Below, piece after piece: positions 36,601 to 49,896 of a DNA stretch of 64,000 nucleotides. This DNA comes from Pteria penguin (lineage: Eukaryota; Mollusca; Bivalvia; Pterioida; Pteriidae), in assembly GCA_035048485.1 (NCBI GenBank), contig CM068592.1:38633045-38697044 (forward strand), read 5' to 3'. The number at the start of each line of letters is the position of its first letter. Position 1 is the first letter of the stretch. The notes beneath the pieces were generated by a model that did no database searches, was not told the origin of the DNA, and saw only the letters and a list, made by a program, of their open reading frames with translations. The position numbers and the translations under genes are program-made.

Positions 36601-39600
36601 GATAATTATCTATTATTACAGTACAAAAGATTCACTTCATCTACAGAAACTGAAAGCAGAGACTCGAGAATTCAACCTACGTAAAGCCAAAAGTGAAACA
36701 GGGTAAATGGATATTTTTAAATTAAATGATTTCATAAATTCATATAGTCAAAGTTATCATATATTCTTAAAAAGAGATCACTGTATGTTGCAAATCAAGG
36801 GACTAAGAGAAGGTGTCAGGAATTCTTACTGAAAAAAATCTCAGAAAAAACATTAAGTAAAAGTTTATAAAAGTTTGAATGACTAAATGTTGCTTTGTCT
36901 GATACTGATTTGTCTGTGCTCATCACAATATCTTCCAATTCTGGAAATGATGGTTTACATTCTGTTTTCATTTGTGTTATATTTCAGTCGCCTTGGTAAC
37001 TTTGTGAAATTAATTGATCAGTTGATAGTCGAACATATGTTTGAGATCTGTAAGTCTCAGGTCATTACTTTTGTTGACAAAGTTCTGCACTCCAAGACGG
37101 ACAATGCACGTAACGGATACTTCAGTGCCAGTTTAGTTTTCATCAAACAAGGTATTACACCTAGCATAACAGATATTTGTACGCTGCTATTCTAGTACTC
37201 AGTGTAGCATAACAGATATTTGTACCGCACTGCTATTCTAGTATTCAACGTAGCATAACAGATATTTGTACCTCACTGCTATTCTTGTATTCAATGTAGC
37301 ATAACAGATATTTGTATCTCACTGCTATTCTAGTATTCAATGTAGCATAAAAGATATTTGTACCTCAATGCTATTCTAGTATTTAATGTAGCATAACAGA
37401 TATGTTTCTTATTGGTATTCTATGGTATTCAATTCACTAGTCTAGTATTCATTAGACAAGGTATTGTCCCCTAGCATAACAGATATATGTACCTCATTGC
37501 TATTCTAGTATTCAATTCTCTACTACTGTCCGTGCCACTCACTTTGTAAACCGAAAAATCTAGATTTTCACTTATTTATCTTTAAAATAATTTTACAAAA
37601 TTAATATCAATCGACAAATCTTGTTTAGTCGTAACTTTTGGTGTAAGTTGTATGTTTCTACGAAGAAGCATTCATATTTTATAGGGAAAAAATCATTTTA
37701 GATAGGGCGTTTTCTATGTTAATTTTGACGTGACGTCGCCGTTGTTTAACATTGAGTCTATGGGAAACTTGGCGACGTCATGTCAAAATTTAGCATGGAA
37801 ATCGCCCTATCCAAAATTGATCTTTTTTCTATAATATATGAACGCTTCTTCATACAAATATATAGCATACACCAAAAGTTACGACTAAACAAGATCTATC
37901 GAATGGTTTTGCCTTTTTGAAATTATTCTGAAGATGAATAACTGAAAATCCAGATTTTCCAGTTTCCAGAGTGAGTGGCGCGGACAGTAGTCTAGTATTC
38001 ATTACAAAAGGTATTACATGTAGCATAACAGATACATATACATTGTACCTCATTGCTGTTCTTATTCTATTCATTAGTCTAGTATTTATTTCACTACTGG
38101 TCTAGTATTCATCAAATTAGCTATAATAACACTTTGAATACTTGGTGCTAGTTTAGTTTCCCAAAAGAATTACAAACATAATACCTGTATCTGAAACAGA
38201 TTTCTTATTTCTAACAATGTTGGTGTAACATGGTCATTGCTATGCTATAGGGAATATTGTAAAGTACTGCTTAGAGTCAAAGAACGTAAGGGTATTTTGA
38301 GGGCTTCTATAGTTTATTTGAATTGTATATGGAAATCAGAATACGACTATTTCTCCATATTTTAAGTAGATATGTACATATTTCACATTATATGAATTAT
38401 ATTCAATTAATAGGTCTAAAACTTGAAACCTAAAAATCCTAAAAATGTGTTTCTTTAAGATACCCTCGGACTATCTCCATCCAAAGAGAAATTCATCTCT
38501 ACTTTGACGAAGACCCTGAAGGGTATACCCACTGTCCTGTGTGTGAAAGCTATTCCTATGGATGGGTCACTTACAGAACAAGAGGAGGAAGTAGAAGTTA
38601 TGTCTCCAACAAAATCAGAACCAGGATTAAAATCTGTTGCAGAGATTAACAGGTACATTATACTATGACTGGTGGACTTGTTTGTATCATAAGAAACATG
38701 TTAATTATTCATGAATTTTCTTGATTCCTCACCTGAGCTATGCAGAGTGACTTCTTTGCTTTTCGGTCTACCAGGATATCATAATGGATTATGTATTAAC
38801 AGTTTGAGACTATAAACATACATGATACAGGTAGTTTCAGTTTTCTCATTTTTTTCAGATTGGCAGATAAACTCTATGGCTGTTCAGACACACTTGTATC
38901 TCTTTTGCCTCAGTAAAGATCAGTGCTAGTATTTATGTTGAAGGGTTAAATAACAATTACATTGCAATTTATGATTTACATCAAACACTGTTAAGAGTGG
39001 GTAGCAGATGAGATACCTATTTTTAAGCTATTTCCTAGATATATTCTATACATCACAAATATCTAAAGCAGCTGATACATGCATTTTTTATTAAAGCAAA
39101 GATTATGTGGGTTGAATACTTTAAAATAAATTTTAAAATATTATTCATTTGAAGTCAGATTGAACATGATGCCTTGCAAAATACAAATTTAAAGTAAAAA
39201 AAAAAATAAACGTATACTGTATCACGATAAAGTAACATAGTACACATTCATGGGTCCCTGGTCATCAACAGTGAGAACTGAATGAGGAGAAAGTGTATTC
39301 TGTTTTGTTAGCTTCACCTGTCATGAATGAAATAAACATACAGGAGGCACAAATGCAGTGCACAATGGAGAAACATGTGGACTAGTACTGCATAGAAAGT
39401 ATCATAAGTGCACACTGGAGAAATATGTGGACTAATACTGCATAGAAAGCGTCATAAGTGCACACTGGAGAAATATGTGGACTAATACTGCATAGAAAGC
39501 GTCATAAGTGCACACTGGAGAAATATGTGGACTAATACTGCATAGAAAGCATCAAATTTAGTGCACCCTAGAGAAGCATGCAGACTAATACTTCATTGAA

Positions 39601-42600
39601 AGTGTCATCGTCACATGACCTGGAACAAGCTCATGATAACATAGCAGTCAAACCCTATCTGGGGAATGGTTTTTGGGCTCTTCAATGCAAAGAGATTTAC
39701 CTATCTTTTGTCCACCTCTATAGATCAATGGGAGAAAGAAGGAAAAGCACAGCTGCTACCAGAAAGCAGGAGAGTAGAGCTCAAGGAGAAGGGGAGAGAA
39801 CTAATCCTCAGGGGTCAGGGGATGTAACTGGAGATGATGCTGATTTCCCTGAGACTGAATCACAAGCCAGTACGGCACGCTCAATATCTGGGGAGGAATT
39901 AATGACGATGCCTGAGATATATAGAGAAGGTATGCTGCTTTTAAGTTGCTGTATATGTATATGCTCACTCTCAAAATTCTACTTCACTTGGTAGGTTGTG
40001 ATATGAAACTATGAAAAAATGTATTTATATGCAGTAATCAAACTTACCAAAATCCTATCTAACTACCTTAAGAAATTCATGAGTTGTTTGAAATAACTAA
40101 ATCACAAATACAGTTTAAATTCTCACGTTTTGTTCAAATAGATTGTTGTTGTATACACCACATTGAACAAAAAAAAAAGAAAGCAAACAAATAGACAAAA
40201 ATAGACAAAAAGAAACAGACAAATTACTACATCTTAGAAAACTATGTTGCTACAAATGTTGTGCCATTCTAGTGAAATAATATTAAAGCTGCTGTCATAT
40301 CATTGTCTAAAGTATAATTTGGTTATAAATGATTTTTTTCCACTTTTTTATATTAACAGATACAGTTACAAAAGAAGAGGATGACATGGGTATAGCTACC
40401 CCTAGACTGGTGATCCAAGGGGAGGATCGATTGGTGGTGCATGGAGAGGGATTCATGGGCCAGTATTCCCCACTCTCTAAAGCCAGTCTAGTAGAAAAAC
40501 TAGAAAAAGAGTAAGTTATAATTTCAGTATTGTCAGTATAGTATTGGAGTTTTGTGACATTTATTTTTGTATCAAATGAGAGAAAAAAATTCTAAGGTAC
40601 AACATCAAGCTGAAGAAGAAACTTCTTAAGTATAGAAGCAAGTAAAATAAAAACAAATGTACAGTCCAATGTGTTATCAGTGATCACCAAAGGAAAGATG
40701 GAAAAGTATCCACTTAAGACTGGTAGCTTTATAATACAGGTTAATTTTGTATAGACAATTAGTAGTGAGAAATATTGAAAAGTGATTGTATAAGACAGGT
40801 GGTCACTTGATACAGGTGATTGTATAAGACAGGTGATCACTTGATACAGGTAGTCTTTATAGCAGGTTTGACTGCCAGCTGCTTTCTCTTTTGCATAATA
40901 CCTTTGAATACAAAGATGATATTTTTTACTTTGGTTCCACAATTATGTATTTCGTAAAATTCTTCTTAAAAGAGTGGATATGCCAAGATTCATAATCTAA
41001 CTTATTGTTATGGGATGAAATATATCATGTTTGTTCAATCATCGAATCTAGTAAAACCTTAAAATTCATCTTTCATCTTCTATTGTATTAAGCTAAATGA
41101 TGATGTATATTGAAAGATTGATGTCGCTTAATTCTTATGTTTTCAAATTTTCTTTCATTCTTGGTCATTAGTCTAGATAGTGTAGTTGACAAAACATGAA
41201 TTAAAAAGATACCAGGTTCAAATCTCAGCCCAGTCATTGCTCATCATGTCTTTTTTCAGTGCAGAAGGTCTTTGGTGCATAATGTCATTATTCTGATGGA
41301 CATGTCATTTTCAGTGCTGACTATCAGAAGGCCTTTGATACATTGATGATTTTGTCCTGATTATTGAACATGTCATTTTCAGTACTGACTATCAGAGGGC
41401 CCTTTATACATTAATGACTTTGTCCTGATTATTGGACTTGTCTTTCTCAGTGTTGACTATCAGAAGGCCCTTGGTACATTGATGACTTGTCCTTGTCATT
41501 GGACATGTCTTTTTCAGTGCTGACTATCAGAAGGCCCTTGATCCATTGATGACTTGTCCTGATTATTGTACATGTCTTTTTCTGTGCTTACTATCAGATG
41601 GTCCTTGATCCATTGATGACTTTGTCCTGATTATTGGATATGTCTTTCTCAGTGCTGATTATCAGAAGGCCCTTGGTACATTGATGACTTGTCCTGATTA
41701 TTGAACATGTCTTTTTCAGTGCTGACTATCAGAAGGCCTTTGATACAATGATGACTTTGTCCTGATAATAGGACATGTCCTTCTCAGTGCTGACTATCAG
41801 AAGGCCCTTGATCCATTGATGACTTTGCCCTGTTTTATTGGACATGTCTTTCTCAGTGCGGACTTTCAGAAGACCCTTGGTACATTGATGACTTTGTCCT
41901 GATCATTGGACATGTTTTTTTCAGTGCTGACTGTCAGAAGGCCCTTAGTACATTGGTGACTTTATCCTGATTATTGGACATGTCTTTTTCAGTGTTGACT
42001 ATCAGGTGGCCCTTGATCCATTGATGACTTTGTCCTGATTTTTGGACATGTCTTTCTCAGTGCTGACTATCAGAAGGCCCTTGATCCATTGATAATTTTG
42101 TCCTTATCATTGGACATGTCTTTTTCAGTGCTGACTATCAGAAGGCCCTTGATCCATTGATGATTTTGTCCTTATCATTGGACATGTCTTTTTCAGTGCT
42201 GACTATCAGAAGGCCCTGAAGCTGGAGATGAATATCATTAATGATGCCATGGAAGAGATAGATGCCTACTGTACAATGAATCAATGGTTAACAGACATCT
42301 ACAAGTTCTGTCAGAAATGGACATCTGATTCAGCTCTAGAGTTTAGGGGAGTTCCTGCTTTTGCTATTGAAGTAAGTTTTAATTTCAGTGTTTTTGTAAT
42401 TGACTTTCTGGTGTTAAAACAGAATTTTCTGTTAAAGCAAATTCTTTCTGTGTAGTTTTTATCATATTTCATTAGATAAATAAAATTTCTTTTTGAAATT
42501 TTCAAACAAAAAAAATCCCCAAATGTTTTAAATGGATGATTAGAATTCACCATATAAGAGAAATAATTTTGGTGTGACATATGCCAAGAAAATAAAACAA

Positions 42601-45600
42601 AAACATAAAGTTTGACATTTACATGATAGGCTACTTTAATACAATATGTTTCATACTTATAACATAGCAACGGTTGATGGAACTGCGGCAGTGGACAGAC
42701 AGGGTGCGGAACTTTGATAAGAATTTTACCACAGAGAATGGCTTATTCTACATTGATTGTATGAGTATACATGAGTACCTGGTGCCCCGTTTGACGGAGA
42801 TTGTACAAGAAGTACTGACCTTTGTCTCTGATGAGGCGAAGACATTAGCCAAGGAGTTCTGTGATGAAATGGCTATTGTACTAGAGGTTAGTTGAACTTA
42901 TTATATTCAATATCTGCATTCACTTGATCCATTTAGGTTTCATCTTGGTTAGGTAAATCTGGGTCACAGTCTAAATTCTTCATATAATAATTCATACAGT
43001 GGCAAACTTCAGATGTCTTTCTACTTTTTATTTAGGAAAAAATAGGGTGCAGAAGGTTAGAGTATGATATTTTGTTTGAGTTTGCAAAATTATTAGAACT
43101 ACATGTATTAGTTTGAGTGAATTCTTAGTTTAACATGTAATATTCTACAATCATGAAGCTGTGAACCCTTTCTCTTCATTCCCCACCATTATCACCATCC
43201 TGTGTATATATTCTATACTTATATCATTCCATAAGTTTGCTAAAGTACTTCATGTAATTTTGACAGAATTTGAAGAGGAAAGATTCTACAATGGCAGGAT
43301 TTGCTGTCTTTGCTAAGAACTATTCTACATATAAGAAGAATGGCCCCCAGTATCAGCAGAGAGTTGCCTATATAAAATCCTTGTTTGAGGTGAGTATATT
43401 ATGTCAGGGTATACCAGACCAGTTAAAGCTGATTGGCTGGAAGTGGATATCAGACCAATTAGAGCTGGTATGGCTGTAAGTGGATATCAGACCAGTTTGA
43501 GGTGGTGTGGCTGTAAGTGGATATCAGACCAGTTTGATGTGGTGTGGCTATAAGTAGATAACATACCAGTTTGAGCTGGTTGGCTGTAAGTGGATATCAG
43601 ACCAGTTTGAGTTGGTTGGCTGTAAGTTGATTAAGTGTTGGACAAGGACCATGAGGTCTCAATTTGAATCTTCTGGTCTTCAAATGATAAGAATAGTGAA
43701 GACTGAGATCTATATGTCACAGTAGACCTTGGCATGTAAAGAATAGTGAAGATTGAGATCTATATGTCACAGTAGACCTTGGCATGTAAAGAATAGTGAA
43801 GATTGAGATCTATATGCCACAGTAGACCTTGGCATGTAAAGAATAGTGAAGATTGAGATCTATATGCCACAGTAGACCTTGGCATGTAAAGAATATGGCA
43901 TATAAAGAATAGTGAAGACAGAGATATATATGTCACAGTAGACATTAACATGTAAGGAATATTGAAGACTGAGATATATATGTCACAGTAGACCTTGGCA
44001 TATAAAGAGCCTTCACTGCTCTGGATGTATCCATTCCATATTTCAGAATTTATCAGGTGTTACAACCATATGGGTGAGGTAATATGTAGTATTAAGCAAT
44101 CCAGTGAGTGAGTGTGAAATCAAGGCTTAGTCAATACATTCATAAAATAACTCCTCTTATTTATTTTCCTATTTCGTAGACAGTATAATGAAAATCAGAC
44201 TAAGATCAAAACCTGAAACAGACTCATTATAATGACTAATTACTGTATAACACTACAGACAGCAGAGGAGGAGAAGACAGATGATGAAGTACAGGCTGTA
44301 TGGGAAGCCTACATGTTACAGCTACAGGATGCTTCAGAGTTTGTCAACACCCAGACCCCACTGATGACACAAAAGTTGGAGGACAAAGTCCAGGTATCTG
44401 AAAATCTATGCTTTACATATAAATCATATTATTTTTTCTTTTACCTCATTTCAATTAAAAATGTGTATATCATTCAATTTTTATTGTCATGTCTCTTTAT
44501 TGCTGCAAGTTTGCTCTAAACATTCAGTGGAGACTTTAAATGTTTATACAAGCATCTTCAATATTAATCTACATCAACATTTTACATGCCTTGTCTACTT
44601 CACAGTTTTATATTCACAATTCCAAACACTTTTTGAGTAAAGGTGTAATTTGTCTATCAGAGTCAGTAGGAGTAAATGCTCTAATACCAATAAAGATTGT
44701 CATGTAATTTTTATTCTGTGAGTTTTATTTCAGTGGTATTAAGACATATTTTCTGAGTTTTGGACCTTTCACCTGAAATTACTTAGGTGTTAAGCATGTC
44801 ATTATACACCAGCTCAGGTAGTCAGAATTGTGGCATGAAGATAGCTTTGTTTTAGGGTGTTTGAAAAAATACAGTTATCATGGTGTATAAAGAAGTAAAT
44901 GTGATGAAAGTGTATTAAACAGTGTTCCTTCTTTCCCATTACTTGAGATTTTGTTGCCATTTTCAGACAAGAAGTGTTGAAGTATGGTTTGTTTTCCTAA
45001 TAAAGAATTATAAAGAGTAACCATTAATATGCTGTTAATTCCATATCTACCTGCTTTATTATTTCCCCAGTTGTGAAAACAGAAATTATTTAGCCCTAAT
45101 TAAAAAAAGCAATAGAGAAAGAGTTTCGTATTTAAAACAAACTTATGTGATAGACCTCAAGAGTTTATGTACTTTTTGGCCAGATTTGCAAGTGATTCTG
45201 GTCTTTATCAGTCAACTTTGCTGAAGTTTCAGTGGAAGCAAAATCCCCATATTGGGATCAATGTTTTTGAGTTAGATGTTTATTTATGTGATCAGCGGTT
45301 TGTATTGCTTTCCACAATTTTCATACAGAAAGTAACATAAAAACAGGAAGTAACCAAGCTGAATATCGAGCCCAGATCACCTGTGTAGTGTAAACTAAGT
45401 GCTTCACATCTATACCAAGCTCCTGCAATCTGGCTATATCCTCTGTTGCTATATACCCTTTGTTAATTTAATACACTGATAACTTGTCATATATTGATTG
45501 TTTTTTATGCTTTATGTGATATTTATGGCTTTATAAAATATTTATAGCTTAATATGATATTTATAGCCTAATATGATATTCATAGCTTCATGATTTTCCA

Positions 45601-48600
45601 TGATATTACAGAGGCTCTCAAAAGCCAAAACTTTGAAGCAAAAATTTGAGGCCCTTCGAAATCCTAGCCTCTATATGGTACATCAGTGTGCAGAATGATG
45701 ATTGAATTAGAGTTTTAGTTAATAGCTTTCTGTTTTAATGCTTTGATTTAAGTTTTAATTCTGTCAAATTTGGGTGTGTTTTAATGATATTATTTTTTGT
45801 GTTTTAGAGGGAAAAATTTGAAAAAAAAAAAACAAGTAGATTTCAAGAATATGTACTTAGCTGATGTTGTGTGTGCCTAGCATTGTGTATTTAATTACCA
45901 ATGGATTATAATTTGTTGTAGAGATGTAATAAATGCCAATGTTTATTTTAATCTGGGGTTAATTATTTGCTTGAAGTGAAATTAGAAAAGCTAATTTTAA
46001 CATTTTCCTTAAACTGAACAAAGTGAAAACATACTGAACTTTAGACAATTTGTAAGTGATTTGAAATCCAAAAGGTATATCTTAATTTCTAATAATTTAC
46101 ATCATAGACCACTAACATGTTGGGGAGTAACATATTTCTTATAGGATATTTTATAGTATCATGTACATTTCAAATTTGATGTCATAAAATTATAAAAACA
46201 GTGTTTTAGAGTACAAAATATAGATCATTGTTAACAAACTTTGTAAAAGTACATGGAAAAAGTCCTAGTTTAATGATACTGTCGCTGTCTACAATATGTT
46301 ATCTCATGGTTTACAGGTATTAGAGAAGGAGGCCTTAGAACTTGCTGAAGCAGCAACAACAGGGAAATTTCTGGATCCCACTCAAAATCCTACCAAGATA
46401 CTTATAGACATGAGAAGGGTAAGATAAGTAGATTTGTGATGAACTGAAAAATAATGTAATACAGATCACTGGCAGTAAGTTTCTCTTTAGGGATCAAAAC
46501 AAATGTACATTAGATGTTATAGGTCTAAATTAGCTCTGAAGCCATATCTGGTGTTTTAGTTATAAGCACGAACAGATCTCTGTTGTATCAAATGTACATC
46601 AGATGTTATAGGTCTAAATTAGGTCTGAAGCCATGTCTGGTATTTTAGTTATAAGCACAGACAGATCTCTGTTGTATCAAATGAACATCAGATGTTATAG
46701 GTCTAAATTAGTTCTGAAGCCATATCTGGTGTTTTAGTTATAAGCATGGACAGATCTCTGTTGTATCAGATGTACATTAGATGTTATACGTCTAAATTAG
46801 GTCTGAAGCCATATCTGGTGTTTTAGTTATAAGCACGGACAGATCTCTGTTGTATCAAATGTACATCAGATGTTATAAGTCTAAATTAGGTCTGTAGCCA
46901 TATCTGGTGTTGAGGATCAGTCTTAAGTGTTTAAGATCCGCAACTGGCCTTAGCAACAACACTTAGCAACAAAGATCCCTAACCCGATACATGTAGTAGA
47001 ATATAGACTCTGACTTGTATCTTAAAGATCCCTTGTCCAATAGTAGAATATAGTCTCTGACTTGTATCTTAAAGATCCCTTGTCCAATAGTAGAATATAG
47101 TCTCTGACTTGGATCTTAAAGATCCCTTGTCCAATAGTAGAATATAGTCTCTGACTTGTATCTTAAAGATCCCTTGTCCAATAGTAGAATATAGTCTCTG
47201 ACTTGTATCTTAAAGATCCCTTGTCCAATAGTAGAATATAGTCTCTGACTTGGATCTTAAAGATCCCTTGTCCAATAGTAGAATATAGTCTCTGACTTGT
47301 ATCTTAAAGATCCCTTGTCCAATAGTAGACTAAAGTGTCTGACTTTTATCTTAAAGACCCCTAGTCCAATAGTAGAATATAGTCTTTGACTTGTATCATA
47401 AACATTCCTAACCCAATAGTGGAATATAGCCTCTGAGTTTTTTCTTAAGATCTCTAGCTTAGTAATAAAATATAGTCTCTGACTTGTATCGTTATGGTCT
47501 GTGGCCCCATAGTAGAATGTAGTCCCTGACTTGTATCTTGGAGATCCCTAGCCCAATAATAAAATATAGTCCCTGACTTGCATCTTTATACTCCCTGACC
47601 CAATAGTAAAATAAAATCTCTGACTAGTATCTTAAAGATCTCCAGCCCTATAGTACAAGAGTCTTTGACCTATATTTAAGAGAATGGTAACTGGTGGTAG
47701 TGAGTGTACTGGGGTGTATGTCTGTATTTTAACTATGTATTGTATGGCTACCACAATATAGGGAAGGAATAGGAAGTGGTGTAAAACATCAAAGACATAA
47801 AGTCATCATGATGGAGTTATGCAATTTATATAAATTGGTATGATTTGTTTCATTATTTTGGGTACCAGATCACTGTGGGGTTATCAGACTTTATTATTTA
47901 TAGATTCGAGACAGATTTTACGAGGTGCAGGCTAAGATGCATGAGGCCAGTAAGTGGAGGGATGCCATATGTGGCGAACCTTACGATTTGGAATTCCTTC
48001 AGGAAATCACGGTGAAGATGGATGTACGGCAAGAACTGTGGAAATATGTGGAGGTCTCGATGCATGCCATCAAAGACTGCAAACAGATACTTTTCAAAAA
48101 GGTACATATAGGTTTTGAAATGTTTTGAAATAATGAATAACTCTTTGTAGCTCCAAAATTTCTTTACATATGTAAAAAAGAGTTTTGCTTATTAAAGATT
48201 AAATTTAAACCCATTTTATGAAAAAAAGTTTTATTGAGCATTGCTACTAAATAATTTGGCAGAGTGATATATCATATTAGAGAATAATTATTGCAAAGCT
48301 GTCTTAGATGAAAAAATTAGCAATTAAAACCTAATAGAATGTGGTATATATAACACCTAACTAGCTGACAAAAAATTATAGGTAGTATATAGCTAACAAA
48401 GGAAATATAGGTAATATATAGGTAACAAAGAAAATAATATGTAATATATAGCTAACAAAAACAATATATGTAATATATATGCTATACATAAGGTTTGATA
48501 TTATGAGTATTCTAGTTTACCTATTTCTGTTAACATTATACTTCGTGTAAATCATGTTTGATGTTCAATACAGCCAACATTGGTCCCAAAGAAAAAAGGA

Positions 48601-49816
48601 GAATTATCGGTTTGTGAAATGCACATAAAGATTATGTTGAAAGTTTTGATTAAAATCTTAACTCATGTTTGGCTTTTCTAACACCATTCCTTATGAAATA
48701 TGTTTGCCCTCTCACTTATCAGTTTACCCTTGTGATAGATCCAGCATCAGTCTGATTCAATTTGCACATAACATTCCCTGATTAATATTAATATTACTTT
48801 GATATTGTTTTCCTAAGTTACTTGTAAGTTTTGTCACATAATGTTGAAGTTTCTTAAAACCATTCTAGCCTCCATCCAATTTATCTGAATTTGTTTTATT
48901 GCACATTCTTTTCTTATGCCTTATGAATATGATAGTATAATATGACATACATATATTTTGGAAATACATGTACTCTTTTATTGATTTTCATCAAGTTATT
49001 TTTGATTTTCAATTCTTGATGAAAAATAGCTGCTTGCTTAGATCATTGTTGATTTGATTACATACATGTGTATGCTATGATTACATACATGTGTATGCTA
49101 TGATTACATACATGTGTATGCTATGATTACATACATTTGTATGCTATGATTACATACATGTGTATGCTATGATTACATACATGTGTATGCTATGATTACA
49201 TACATGTGTATGCTATGATTACATACATGTGTATGCTACGATTACATACATGTGTATGCTACGATTACATACATGTGTATACTACGATTACATACATGTG
49301 TATGCTACGATTACATACATTTGTATGCTATGATTACATACATGTGTATGCTACGATTACATACATGTGTATGCTACGATTACATATATTTGTATGCTAT
49401 GATTACATACATGTGTATGCTACGATTACATACATGTGTATTCTACGATTACATACATTTGTATACTACGATTACATACATGTGTATGCTACGATTACAT
49501 ACATTTGTATGCTATGATTACATACATGTGTATGCTACGATTACATACATGTGTATGCTACGATTACATATATTTGTATGCTATGATTACATACATGTGT
49601 ATGCTATGATTACATACATGTGTATGCTATGCCTTTATTTTGACATTAGACTAATCTCAAATACTGTCCACTTTTTTCAAAATTGCGGAAAGATAAATTT
49701 TGAACCCCCTCCCCCACCCAAAAAAAAATGAATAAATAAATGAATAAGCATAGAATATTGAAATTTAAAATGTGATCTTTTCTAAAAACAAACAAAACAA
49801 GTGAATGCACATTTTG

Positions 49817-49896
<80 letters not shown>

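Noticed and set aside
48986..49630. Possible CRISPR-like array (regular short repeats)
   Set aside because: Repeats are contiguous with no unique spacers and the genome is animal; it is a minisatellite.
49206..49731. Open frames of 103 and 159 codons
   Set aside because: They are translations of the 23-bp repeat in rotating frames, followed by unrelated sequence; no splice sites or conserved product.
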